Origin: Mucilaginibacter sp.
Lineage (GTDB): Bacteria > Bacteroidota > Bacteroidia > Sphingobacteriales > Sphingobacteriaceae
Length of the DNA stretch: 64,000 nucleotides
Reading direction: 5' to 3'
NCBI GenBank assembly: GCA_030445275.1
Contig: JAUCSE010000088.1
Location: 40,397-104,396, forward strand
Shown here piece by piece: positions 1 to 8,363 of this stretch (the first letter of the stretch is position 1; each line of letters begins with the position of its first letter). Both the position numbers and the translations under genes were made by a program. The notes beneath the pieces were generated by a model that searched no databases, was not told the DNA's origin, and saw nothing but the letters and a program-made list of their open reading frames with translations.

Positions 1-154
1 CTTTACGGATTTTGAGGCGCAAAATGGGCCGGGCAATCTAAGTTTGATGTTAATAGAAACAATCAGCTTGCTAAATGTCAAAGGCCGGATACTGTTGTCC
101 GCTACGGGCGAACAGCAGAACGAATGCAGCCACGATAACTGGCAAATCCGGTAA
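1..154 (+). CDS. possible 3' end of an unidentified gene (partial)
   Basis: A frame is open from the left edge of the window (first full codon at base 2) for 50 codons and closes with TAA at 152-154. The encoded stretch is not one I recognise; it has a short hydrophobic run (LSLMLIETISLL) and a polar tail. It would converge on the fusion gene that ends at 200. An open frame of 50 codons is only weak evidence, so this could be chance. Confidence 0.22.
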   Translation, partial: FTDFEAQNGPGNLSLMLIETISLLNVKGRILLSATGEQQNECSHDNWQIR

Positions 155-199
155 AAGGAACTTTTTAGGATACGACATGCAACGCCTTTTGGTTTTATT

Positions 200-1522
200 T
201 TATTTGGCGGCTTTCGTATAACCGATCAGTTTTCCGCCCGATCCCCTGATCAACTGCACCGCCCAGCTGGTGATCACCAAGGCCCCAATCAGGCCGCTGA
301 TGTCATCGAGCCAGTACAATTGATAATACCAGCCGATACATAAAGCAATAATCGCGGTGAAGCTCGTCAGTCCGTCTGCCAACACATGCAGGTAGGCCGC
401 CCGGATATTGTCATCATGGTGATCATGGCCGTGATGGAGCATTTTAGCACAGATGGCATTGACGACCAATCCAATAACAGCGACGATGATCGCCTCGCTG
501 AATTTGACGGAAGTGGGGTGGATCAACCGCCCAATGGATTCGATGGCCATGATCACTGCGATGAGTTGTAATACGATCGCGCTTGCAAAGCCGGAAAGGG
601 ATAATACATTTTCTTTTTGAAAGGTATATTTCCCGGACCCGGCGTGCTTCCGGGTAAATAAATAGGCCAGCCAGGTCAGTCCAATGGCGAAAACATGGGT
701 TGACATATGCCAGCCCTCGGTGGTCAGCGCCATGGAACGGCTATAATAACCGACCCCGATCTCCAGGATCATGGTAAACACCGTCAGATACACCACCCAC
801 TTACTCGTATTCTCGTAATCATCGGCGTGTTCATGCGGGTCGACCTGCTCCTTGGCTGACGTTTTGTGATTTATAGCCTCGTTCCGGGATAACAGCTCCT
901 GCAAGTCGTCGCAGTCTTTCGCTATCCATTCGGTGCAGACCTCCAAAGGGTTCCTTTTTGATACTGCTGTAATCGGCTTGACCGGATAACCGATATAGAA
1001 AAAGCCAAGCAACTTATCTTTGGCCTGAAGCCCAAAATAGGGTTTAGCCTCCTCAAAATAGGTGATCCCGGCAGTAGTCCAGTAAGCCCCCAGGCCGTAG
1101 GCGGTGACCGAAAGGAACATATTTTGCACGGCACAGGCTACCGCTGCTATTTCTTCGTTTTCCGGTAGTTTACCATTTTCGTCGCGGCGCATCCCAATGG
1201 ATATGACATGAGATGACATTAACGGGTACTCGCGCATTTTACGGTGCCGGTCTTCATTGTAGCTTTCCCCTGCGTACTGATGATAAAGGTTGGCCTGCAG
1301 ATCGCCAAAATATTTCAGGCCTTCACCGGTAAATACCTTGAAACGCCAGGGTTCGGTCTGCTTATGATTAGGGGCACGTATGGCATTCTCCAAAATCTGC
1401 CGAATAACTTCGTCGGGGATATGTTTTCCCCGGATATACTGATACGGGTAAATGCTGCGCCGGTGCTTGATGATGGCGTTAAGCTGTTCCGTATCATATT
1501 GCGCTTCAATCTCCGCTTCCAT
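200..1522 (-). CDS. nitroreductase / DmeF-like cation diffusion facilitator fusion
   Basis: Two families occupy one uninterrupted 440-residue frame. Residues about 15-200 are an FMN-dependent nitroreductase domain, with the typical start (HRRS...PNHKQTEPWRF) and the later AYGLGAYW segment. Residues about 228-425 resemble the membrane part of DmeF-type cation diffusion facilitators: a His-rich entry (DPHEHADD), GWHMSTH at 270-276, the His-rich loop HHGHDHHDDN (363-372), and the second metal site H379-xxx-D383. The first-site Asp usual before GWHMSTH is Glu269. The cytoplasmic C-terminal domain usual in CDF exporters is absent; the protein ends about 15 residues after the last membrane helix. 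CDF proteins export divalent metals using proton exchange and nitroreductases reduce nitro or quinone compounds; how one would serve the other is unknown. The start has only 81 bp between it and the divergent AraC gene, which probably regulates it. Confidence 0.8.
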   Translation of the reverse strand: MEAEIEAQYDTEQLNAIIKHRRSIYPYQYIRGKHIPDEVIRQILENAIRAPNHKQTEPWRFKVFTGEGLKYFGDLQANLYHQYAGESYNEDRHRKMREYPLMSSHVISIGMRRDENGKLPENEEIAAVACAVQNMFLSVTAYGLGAYWTTAGITYFEEAKPYFGLQAKDKLLGFFYIGYPVKPITAVSKRNPLEVCTEWIAKDCDDLQELLSRNEAINHKTSAKEQVDPHEHADDYENTSKWVVYLTVFTMILEIGVGYYSRSMALTTEGWHMSTHVFAIGLTWLAYLFTRKHAGSGKYTFQKENVLSLSGFASAIVLQLIAVIMAIESIGRLIHPTSVKFSEAIIVAVIGLVVNAICAKMLHHGHDHHDDNIRAAYLHVLADGLTSFTAIIALCIGWYYQLYWLDDISGLIGALVITSWAVQLIRGSGGKLIGYTKAAK

Positions 1523-1603
1523 AAATTATGTATTGAAGCGAAACTACTATTTAATGGCAAGGTACAACAGGTAAAAAACCGCTCTTTTTCGGTATTTTAG
1601 CAC

Positions 1604-2452
1604 ATGGAATTATTTAAGGACATTGAAATCACCCTGCGTACCATCCAATCGTCCGTTTCTCCAACTCACAGCCATCATTATTTTGAATTGTTATATATTC
1701 TGGAAGGCACAGGTATCCATACCATTAACAGCAATCATTATCCTTACGGGAAAGGCAACTTGTTTCTATTGACACCAGAAGATACACACAGTTTTCAAAC
1801 GGCTTCGGATACCCAGTGCTGCATCATTGATTTTACCAAAGGGCTTTTCTCGAAACGGCACCGCAGGGAAACCGACCGGGCAGAGATTACCGAATTCTTT
1901 GTGCGTATGGAGTACATATTTCATAACCATCAGAATCTGAAGGGTCATATTGAAATGAACCTGCAAGAAGCGGGTTTAACGGATAAACTAATCATGCAGT
2001 TGGTTACGGAAAAAGAGCGGTCACGCATTTACAGCAGTATTATCATTCAAAACATCGTTTTTCTACTATTGAATATTATTGCCAGACTGATCCAGGAAAA
2101 TATCGCCGGGGAACTGAAGAGTGCAGGATTAAAAAACATCATTCACGAAATAACCACTTATATACAACAGCATGTCTATCAAAAGGAGCTGCTTAAACTG
2201 GAGAATCTGGCGCACCAATTTCATAAAACGCCGGATCACCTGAATCGTTATTTTAAAAAACAAACCGGGCTGACGCTCAAAACATATATCAACCGCTATA
2301 AGTTGAACCTGGTCGAAACACGCCTGCATTACAGCGACCTCACCATTTCCGAAATCGCTGATGAAATGGGCTTTACAGATGAAAGCCATTTAAATAAGGT
2401 TTTTAAAAGCGCTTTGGGTCAAACCGCTAAAGCGTACCGGAAAAGTTTATAA
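1604..2452 (+). CDS. AraC family transcriptional regulator
   Basis: This 282-residue protein has the usual AraC layout. The N-terminal cupin-like sensing domain (about 1-85) contains HSHHYFELLYILEG and a beta-rich stretch. The C-terminal part (about 180-282) carries two helix-turn-helix motifs, the second with the classic ISEIADEMGFTDESHLNKVFK segment. It is transcribed away from the nitroreductase-CDF gene, and the two starts are 81 bp apart, so it probably controls that gene and itself. The effector is unknown; the HSHH cluster in the cupin could bind a metal, but that is a guess. Confidence 0.88.
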   Translation: MELFKDIEITLRTIQSSVSPTHSHHYFELLYILEGTGIHTINSNHYPYGKGNLFLLTPEDTHSFQTASDTQCCIIDFTKGLFSKRHRRETDRAEITEFFVRMEYIFHNHQNLKGHIEMNLQEAGLTDKLIMQLVTEKERSRIYSSIIIQNIVFLLLNIIARLIQENIAGELKSAGLKNIIHEITTYIQQHVYQKELLKLENLAHQFHKTPDHLNRYFKKQTGLTLKTYINRYKLNLVETRLHYSDLTISEIADEMGFTDESHLNKVFKSALGQTAKAYRKSL

Positions 2453-2647
2453 GTGGATGGCGACTATTTTATCGCCTTCTTCGCCATATCCCTAAATTTA
2501 ATTAGTGGAATAGTTATGGGCGATATGGAACTGTTACCCTAAGATTTGAAGTCGTATCCAACTATTTGGACCTCATCTGAATTGTCGAAATCGTGAAGTG
2601 AGCGGCTGAATGATGTAGAGTTGAAAGATTTATTCGGGGATATTGAT

Positions 2648-2917
2648 TTATTTGATAAATCGGTAAAAATGCTTGTTATAGCCAACTGATCTTTTCTCAA
2701 CCAAACCGGCTTCAACCAGCTTTTTTAACCTGGTATTAAAAGAACTGATACTTAATTCATAACCCGCTGTTTTCATTCCAAACCAAAGTGCTTCTGCATC
2801 TTCTTCTACAGTACGGTTTTTTATGTACGACACGATCTGATCGGTTCTCCGGTTATAGTCCTCCTGTTTTTTAGTGATTCGAGACTTGGAGGACCTGTAT
2901 TGCGATTGATTGATCAT
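2648..2917 (-). CDS. small winged-helix DNA-binding protein
   Basis: An 89-residue basic protein with no signal peptide. After a Lys/Arg-rich N-terminus it has a predicted helix-rich stretch (SISSFNTRLKKLVEAGLVEKR) that reads like the recognition helix and wing of a winged helix, ending in HFYRFIK. Small proteins of this type occur next to mobile or regulatory loci in Bacteroidota. No partner gene adjoins it; it lies between the AraC gene and the ABC permease and is transcribed toward the AraC gene. A DNA-binding role is inferred from the pattern alone. Confidence 0.55.
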   Translation of the reverse strand: MINQSQYRSSKSRITKKQEDYNRRTDQIVSYIKNRTVEEDAEALWFGMKTAGYELSISSFNTRLKKLVEAGLVEKRSVGYNKHFYRFIK

Positions 2918-3462
2918 CTGATTCCTTTTACTTTTCTAATGGCGATGACTTTTGAAAACCAATTAAAAGTTAAATTTCAAATTTGGAGTAAATCTGTAGT
3001 TCGTAAATTGATTAATTAAACAACGATGAGATAGATGCATTTTTGAAGTACCGAATGCCTAGCGGCCGTATAAATATCCTGTTAACATGCTTTCTAATAA
3101 AAACCCACCTAAGCCGAGCTTATTAAAAAAACACTTCATCATGGAAGAGTTCCAACTTCATAACAAACAAATGAAGGCCGTATGTCCATTGAACCGATTA
3201 ACAAAGTATTTTGCGAAATACCTGAGTTTGGATACTGATATCTTTTGTGCAATATACTAATAGGTCTGATGTAGTGATACCGGACACCTGCGGTGATTAC
3301 ATTGTCCGTATTCGTACGGCTGCTTGTAAAAATTCGTTCTATTCAACTGTAAAACAGATAGCGGAGCTACTGGCATAGTAATTGTCTGAGTCGATAAGCA
3401 GACTTAGCGCATTTTTTGGAGTTCAACAGGCTCTACAACTTATAATAATCAAAATCATAATT
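2918..3462. other. gene-poor stretch with short open frames
   Basis: I see no convincing gene in these roughly 540 bases. A 39-codon frame starts with ATG at about 3140. An overlapping open segment in another frame reads GDYIVRIRTAACKNSFYS and closes near position 3377. Both look like decayed coding sequence rather than intact genes. The promoter of the downstream permease must lie here, but I could not place it. Confidence 0.3.
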
Positions 3463-5850
3463 ATGTTCTCGAACTACTTAAAGATTGCTTTCCGTGTTCT
3501 TTGGCACAACAAAATTTATGTTATCCTTAATGTAGCAGGCCTTGGCTTTGCTATTGCCTGTTGTATACTGGCTTATCTCAATTATAATTACCGGGCCAAC
3601 TTTGACCAAAACCACACTGATACCGAGCAGATTTACCGGCTCAACAGTATGCGATTGGTTGACGGGAGGAAGCAGCCCTGGGGTGTTATACCCCTGCCAT
3701 TAACCCAGGCCATGGAGAAAGACATATCAGGAGTAGAGCAGGTTGCCCGACTTAGCAGCACTGCCGTTGTGGTAAAGCATGAGGAGAATACATTTGATGA
3801 ACATATCCATTACGCAGATAAGAACTTGTTTGATTTTTTTAAGTTCCCTTTAAAAAGCGGAAGCTTGTCTGGCTTTGACCAACCTGGTCAGGTAATTATC
3901 AGCGAGGTATTTGCAGAGAAATGTTTTTCGAAGGAAAATGCTGTCGGCCAGTCTCTGACAATCATCGGCTCAGATGGTAGTCCTAAGGTGTATATGGTTG
4001 CTGCAGTAGCTCAGAAAGTTCCGGCTAATTCAAGTATTCAGTTTGATATCATCACCTCATTTGAGAACGCACCTGTTAATAAGCAAACAGCACTTAATAG
4101 CTGGAAGAGCCCCGGTGTTGTTACCACATTTGTTAAATTAAAAGATAAACGGTCCCCTGAATTAATAACAGGTGCTTTTAATTCCTATGTACAGATTAAT
4201 AATCGTAACAATAAGGATTGGCCGGTAGCGGGCTTTTTTCTCCAACCCTTCTCTGACTTAGCTACGAGTTCGGATATTGATATGCCAGGGTATGTTTACG
4301 GTAGTCAGCTTACTGTCAATCCGCGCGGTGTACTGGTTATTGTTCCAGTTATTATGTCTCTTTTTATTTTACTGATTACCTGCTTCAACTTTACTAATAT
4401 CTCTGTGGCATTTGCCAGTGGCCGGTTAAAGGAGATCGGTATCCGCAAAGTAATAGGGGGCCTCAGGCGACAGCTGATCTGGCAGTTTCTTACTGAGAAT
4501 ATTGTTCTTTGTCTTTTAGCATCAGCATTGGCGTTGTTTTTTGTTCGATTACTATTACCAACGGTTATTCAGCTTACCGGCATCGACCTTTCACCCGATT
4601 TTGCCAGGGACTATGGTTTTTGGCTGTTTTTTATACTTATTCCTGCTGTAAGTGCGGTCTTTTCGGGTCTATACCCTGCTATGTATATCAGTTCGTTTGA
4701 GCCGGTTAAGATTCTCAAAGGCAAAACGGCTCTGGGTTCTTCCAACCGCTTTACTCGTTTTTTATTGATCGCGCAATTCAGTTTATCGTGTTTTGCCCTG
4801 GTAGTTGGTATCGTGATGTCCCAGAATGCGTCATTTCAGAAGAAAGCAGATTTTGGATATGCCATCAATGAGGTAGCTGTGGTAGAAATAAACAGCCCGC
4901 AGGCGTATACTGCCCTCAGTCAAGTGGTTCAGCAATACCCTGAAATAAAAGGCGTAGCAGGATGTATCCAGCAAATTGGTGACGGGACTTACACTCAAAT
5001 GGTTAAAACCCAAAATGAAAAAATTCCGGTGCAGGCTGCAAAAGTTGGCGGAGAAGCCTACCTCAAAACCATGGGTATTCAGTTAATTCAGGGACGCCAT
5101 TTTTATAATACAGGTGCCGATGCCGACGAATCAATCCTAGTTAACCAAACCTTTGTGCAACGATTAGGGCTCAAACAACCTCTCGGTAAGCGCATAAGTC
5201 TGGATAGTGCCAAATACACCATTGTTGGCGTTGTAAACGACTATAAAGAGTATGGCTTACACGACCTGGTGCCGCCATGTGTTTTGCATATGGCTAAATC
5301 TGCCGACTATAAATTTATGGTAGTGCGGGCAGATGAAAATAAATTGGTTCAGGTAACCAGGCTCCTACAAACAGCCTGGCACCAGGTTGCTCCAACTGTT
5401 CCATACCGTGGCTACCTGCAATCAGATCTGATTGAAAAAGAGATCAGGATGACGCAGGGTTTTAAGTCGATTGCGTTTTTCCTCGCTGTAGTTACGTTGC
5501 TTTTGTCAGCGTCAGGGTTGTTTGCTCAAATTGCATTGAATATTGACAAACGAAGTAAGGAAATTGGCATGCGCAAAGTACTTGGTGCTTCCGTGATGCA
5601 AATTATCGGATTAATTAACCGGGAGTTTATACGCATTATCCTGATCGCGTTTGTAATTGGCTCGGCTTTGGGGTATCTGTTCACCAGTAAATTTATTTTT
5701 CAGGTTATCTATAAATATCACCCTGACGCAGGGCCGGAACCATATATTGGCACATTGTTGATCGTTGTGCTTTCCTGCACTGCTATCATCGGGACTAAGG
5801 TGTTTCAGGCAGCTAAGGCAAATCCAATAGAGAGATTACGTGCTGAATAG
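3463..5850 (+). CDS. ABC transporter permease, MacB/FtsX type
   Basis: About 795 residues from the preferred start MFSNYLKIAFR; the frame is open upstream to 3382, but the typical N-terminus of the family begins here. The family layout is a membrane helix, a periplasmic MacB_PCD domain, three FtsX helices, then the same module repeated. Both FtsX regions show the hallmark KEIGIRKVIGG (first) and KEIGMRKVLGAS (second). Such permeases work with a separate ATPase in mechanotransmission or peptide and lipoprotein export. No ATPase or membrane-fusion gene adjoins this one, so it is an orphan permease, as is common in Mucilaginibacter-like genomes where many paralogues are scattered. Substrate unknown. 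Confidence 0.85.
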   Translation: MFSNYLKIAFRVLWHNKIYVILNVAGLGFAIACCILAYLNYNYRANFDQNHTDTEQIYRLNSMRLVDGRKQPWGVIPLPLTQAMEKDISGVEQVARLSSTAVVVKHEENTFDEHIHYADKNLFDFFKFPLKSGSLSGFDQPGQVIISEVFAEKCFSKENAVGQSLTIIGSDGSPKVYMVAAVAQKVPANSSIQFDIITSFENAPVNKQTALNSWKSPGVVTTFVKLKDKRSPELITGAFNSYVQINNRNNKDWPVAGFFLQPFSDLATSSDIDMPGYVYGSQLTVNPRGVLVIVPVIMSLFILLITCFNFTNISVAFASGRLKEIGIRKVIGGLRRQLIWQFLTENIVLCLLASALALFFVRLLLPTVIQLTGIDLSPDFARDYGFWLFFILIPAVSAVFSGLYPAMYISSFEPVKILKGKTALGSSNRFTRFLLIAQFSLSCFALVVGIVMSQNASFQKKADFGYAINEVAVVEINSPQAYTALSQVVQQYPEIKGVAGCIQQIGDGTYTQMVKTQNEKIPVQAAKVGGEAYLKTMGIQLIQGRHFYNTGADADESILVNQTFVQRLGLKQPLGKRISLDSAKYTIVGVVNDYKEYGLHDLVPPCVLHMAKSADYKFMVVRADENKLVQVTRLLQTAWHQVAPTVPYRGYLQSDLIEKEIRMTQGFKSIAFFLAVVTLLLSASGLFAQIALNIDKRSKEIGMRKVLGASVMQIIGLINREFIRIILIAFVIGSALGYLFTSKFIFQVIYKYHPDAGPEPYIGTLLIVVLSCTAIIGTKVFQAAKANPIERLRAE

Positions 5851-5909
5851 TTTTTTTAGAGGTAATGGGGGGCAGATTAGGACTAGGTACCGGAACAGTG
5901 TTTTATGCA

Positions 5910-6193
5910 CTAATTGAAAACGGAATGTTTATTTGTGCTTACATCGTTTAAGATTCTAAGAATATCATCATATTTATAGTAGAGTATACCGCCAATTTTT
6001 GAAAAAGGTAGTGTACCATTATCTCTCAATGTTGCAATGTATTTGTTGAGATTTTAGGTAAGTTTTTAACTTGATAGCTCTTTAGCCATTTTCTGGGTTC
6101 TTCTCTTGATTGCCCCACGATTGACATAATTTTATTAATTATTCGCTCTTCAAACTCTTGTAAGTCTTCCTTAGTTATAATTTCTGCCGCCAT
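5910..6193 (-). pseudogene. excisionase-type helix-turn-helix gene with a one-base deletion
   Basis: Reading from ATG at 6193 the protein begins MAAEIITKEDLQEFEER and continues through KSYQVKNLPKISTNTLQ, then hits TGA. Supplying one missing A in the run at about 6036-6040 restores the frame, which then reads LRDNGTLPFSKIGGILYYKYDD to a stop at 5910-5912, about 94 residues in all. This is the small HTH_17/excisionase family found in Bacteroidota mobile islands. The sister fragment at 9898-10116 has the intact reading (TLQTLRDKGT), which shows where the base was lost. It lies next to attachment-like repeats and a broken integrase. Confidence 0.7.
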
Positions 6194-6370
6194 AGTCGTT
6201 ATCTGTTATTAGATAATTGAATAGAACAAATCTCACCATTTACGATGGTGATTTTATCCGATTTAGTCCGAGTCGGACTACGTTTTTTTAATTTATTACC
6301 AAAAGTGACTATATTGAATTTTCACTTAGTTTTGTAATGCAGAACAATCAGATTGCTGATTAAGTTTCAA

Positions 6371-6476
6371 TTTTAAAGTCAATACCTAACCCGTAACCTT
6401 TAAAATTACCCAACTTATAAGCATTTAAAAATCAACAACATACAGCTAAAAGTTCGATCCCAGCTGAACCACAAAA
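6371..6476 (+). repeat. attachment-like repeat, copy A
   Basis: Direct-repeat copy A begins ttttaaagtcaatacc and ends in the tRNA-3'-end-like string ttcgatcccagctg followed by aaccaca. A diverged copy B lies at 10149-10243 and a shorter copy C at 29111-29154. The end resembles the T-loop and acceptor 3' strand of a tRNA, but the 5' half of the T-stem does not pair, so it is not a tRNA gene. The integrase remnant starts about 290 bp downstream, the arrangement expected for an island junction in a tRNA gene. Confidence 0.55.
6382..6399 (+). repeat. 18-bp motif ATACCTAWYCCGTAACCT, copy 1
   Basis: An 18-bp motif lying within attachment-like copy A. It recurs at 6580-6597 and 10160-10177 with one or two changes. 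Repeated short motifs beside an integrase gene are often arm-type integrase binding sites; that role is inferred. Confidence 0.45.
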
Positions 6477-6496
6477 AAGAGTATCAACTCGTATCA

Positions 6497-6532
6497 AAAC
6501 CCTTAAATCGTTGATTTACAGGCTTTTTTTTT
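6497..6532 (+). terminator. probable intrinsic terminator
   Basis: The arms cccttaaatc and gatttacagg, separated by gtt, form an imperfect stem and are followed by a run of nine T. It stands about 20 bases after the tRNA-3'-end-like sequence, where the terminator of the original tRNA gene would be expected. Confidence 0.5.
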
Positions 6533-6579
6533 CGTTTAGCCCCAAACGCAAAACTACCCAAAACAACGCAGCATATCTG

Positions 6580-6597
6580 ATACCTATTCCGTAACCT
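6580..6597 (+). repeat. 18-bp motif ATACCTAWYCCGTAACCT, copy 2
   Basis: Second copy of the 18-bp motif found in attachment-like copies A and B, here standing alone between copy A and the integrase remnant. It may be an arm-type integrase site. Confidence 0.4.
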
Positions 6598-6761
6598 GTT
6601 TTTGATCTTTAGCTTTGAGGCATTGAAAAGTGGTATAATTATCTGTAATACAATCAATTAAGCCACATCGAAATAACATTAAATCCGGGTAATTTTGCGC
6701 CATTTTTATACCTCAAATCTGTTCAAAATGTGCCATAAATTATCAATTAATCGCAAAGGAT

Positions 6762-7461
6762 ATGAGAACAGTAAACACCTTCGGCCGGCAATTCCTGATT
6801 AGACCGGACAAATTAAAGGACGGAAAAGCGCCTATATACGTGCGTATCACCGTTAACAAGGCAATCACTCACCTCGGGTTGAAGCAATATATAGAGCCCA
6901 AATCATGGGATGTCAGGCGTAGTTTTGGCAAAGGCACCCGGGATGAAGTGCGCGCTTTGAATAATTATTTAGAAGACGTTTGTACAGAAATTGGCCAGTG
7001 CCACCGGGAGCGGCAGCTCAAAAAGTTGCCGATCACTGCGGAAGCCATTAAAAACACTTTTCTGCGTACCGAAGAAGTCGAACATACGCTAAATCGTCTT
7101 TTTACGTATCACAATAAGACTGCCGCACATCAGCTCTCCCCCAATACGCTCAGTCATTACGAAACCTCCCAAAAGTACCTGAGATCGTTTATAAAGGAAC
7201 AATCATAAAAACGACCTGCACATTAAAGATTTCAAATTCCTTACGGACTTTGAAGTTTACCTCCGGAGTTTAAAACCCAGGGACCATCAAAAACCAATCG
7301 GTAATACTTGCGCTATGACGCACCTGATCCGCCTGAAGAAAATGATCAATATGGCCATTAATATGGAGTGGATCAATACCAGTCCGTTTAAAAATTACAA
7401 AATCAAGATCCGGCATGAAGAAAAGGCTTTCATAACAAATTCATTAAAAAATATAAACTGA
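6762..7461 (+). pseudogene. tyrosine recombinase (integrase) remnant, frameshifted and lacking the catalytic domain
   Basis: The first 148 codons encode the arm-type DNA-binding domain (MRTVNTFGRQFLIRPDKLKDG) and the start of the SAM-like core-binding domain of Bacteroidota integrases. TAA at 7206-7208 interrupts it. The next frame continues the same domain: KNDLHIKDFKFLTDFEVYL, then MTHLIRLKKMINMAINMEW, to a stop at 7459-7461. The catalytic domain with its Arg, His-x-x-Arg and Tyr residues is missing entirely. It is therefore a dead remnant of the enzyme that mobilised the adjacent element. A plausible start at 6762 follows the A/G-rich sequence cgcaaagga. Confidence 0.8.
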
Positions 7462-7540
7462 TGAATGTTTACGAAAATAAAGGTAAAAGAGCCTAGTCAC
7501 AATGTAAAAAGCTATTATTATACGATGTTACCTTATTATT

Positions 7541-7867
7541 ATGACTTATGATTGCATTGGTAAGCAAGATACAAAACTAGCACAAGCCATTAAATATCAA
7601 ATAGATACAATTTTAATTAACGATACAAGAGCTTGAGTAAAGCACAAGAACGGCCCCGATGAGGTCATATGTATCATCCTGGATTTGGAAAGTAAGGATG
7701 CGGAGCTTTGTTATCCGTTATTTACTGCTTATGACGAAAAGCCAAATTACGAGGGAAGGATACTGTTTGATATGCAAGGTTTTTGGATACATGACGGTGA
7801 TGTACTCGCCGTTTCCGGACAGGAACAAGTGGCAAAGTTTATCATTAATTATGCTGAGCCTATTTAA
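7541..7867 (+). pseudogene. unidentified gene with an in-frame stop
   Basis: Starting at ATG 7541 the frame reads MTYDCIGKQDTKLAQAIKYQ, meets TGA at 7634-7636, and then stays open for 76 more codons, including LCYPLFTAYDEKPNYEGRIL and GFWIHDGDVLAVSGQEQVAK, to TAA at 7865-7867. The second part has the composition of a real soluble domain. It could also be translated alone from GTG 7637. I do not recognise the family. It sits in the debris field after the broken integrase. Confidence 0.35.
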
Positions 7868-7897
7868 AAAATAAAAGCGATATGGAACCATCAAGCT

Positions 7898-8125
7898 CTA
7901 TTGCATAAGCAGTACAGCACAAAAGATAATTGAAAAAATTGCTAAAATATCGGCTGGGTTTATTCGATTTTCATCGAATAACATTTTTTGATACACCTGC
8001 AACTCCGTAAAGCATGTATCCTTGCCTTCTATCGTGATAATGTTTTCTTTAAAAACAAACTGCTTGGAACATTTTAACCTGATCTCATTAACAGGCTTAT
8101 TCCACTTAAACTTTAACAAGATCAT
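7898..8125 (-). CDS. small hypothetical protein with C-terminal membrane helix
   Basis: A 75-residue protein: a basic beta-like N-terminal part, then a C-terminal hydrophobic segment (ADILAIFSIIFCAVLLMQ) that could be a tail anchor. Its ATG overlaps the TGA of the S41 peptidase remnant as ATGA, so it was once translated by coupling to that gene. With the upstream gene broken, its expression is doubtful. Function unknown. Confidence 0.45.
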   Translation of the reverse strand: MILLKFKWNKPVNEIRLKCSKQFVFKENIITIEGKDTCFTELQVYQKMLFDENRINPADILAIFSIIFCAVLLMQ

Positions 8126-8343
8126 TTGTTCAGTATTTCCAATGCTTTCTGTTTTGCGGCATCAGTCCCGTTTAATAGATCTTTGATTGTTTTTCTTATA
8201 ATAATAGCCGGCATAATACCCACACCGACGAACTCCTTTCCGTCGGGATAACTATCACGTTTGCCGCAAACACGCGCAGAGCCACCACTGACATAGATGC
8301 CATCAGGGAACAGTTATCCAAATAGGGATGCACCCGCACTTCC
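8122..8343 (-). pseudogene. S41 (tail-specific/CtpA-like) peptidase, C-terminal fragment
   Basis: The readable product GSAGASLFG-stop-LFPDGIYVSGG then ARVCGKRDSYPDGKEFVGVG and AAKQKALEILNK matches the C-terminal end of the peptidase S41 domain as I know it (typically GSTGQPL, then a Gly-Gly-Gly-Ser turn, then KRDTYPDGKEFVGVG). An in-frame TAA replaces what is probably Gln, and everything before the substrate-binding strand is gone, including the catalytic Ser and Lys. It ends in a 4-base overlap with the 75-residue gene and begins directly after the GH43 stop codon, so a deletion joined the two. Confidence 0.65.
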
Positions 8344-8363
8344 GCTACAGTGCTGTAGCCGCA

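Noticed and set aside
200..1522. Assembly or sequencing error as the cause of the nitroreductase-CDF fusion
   Set aside because: The frame is continuous with a natural linker and no homopolymer at the junction; an error would more likely break a frame than join two. Not fully excluded.
6440..6476. tRNA gene suggested by the string agttcgatcccagctgaaccaca
   Set aside because: Only the T-loop and acceptor 3' strand look like tRNA. The 5' side of the T-stem does not pair and there is no anticodon arm upstream, so it is an attachment-like remnant.
7659..7874. 71-codon frame MRSYVSSWIWKVRMRSFVIR
   Set aside because: It overlaps the frame at 7541-7867 whose product looks more like real protein; this one is rich in residues typical of a shifted frame.
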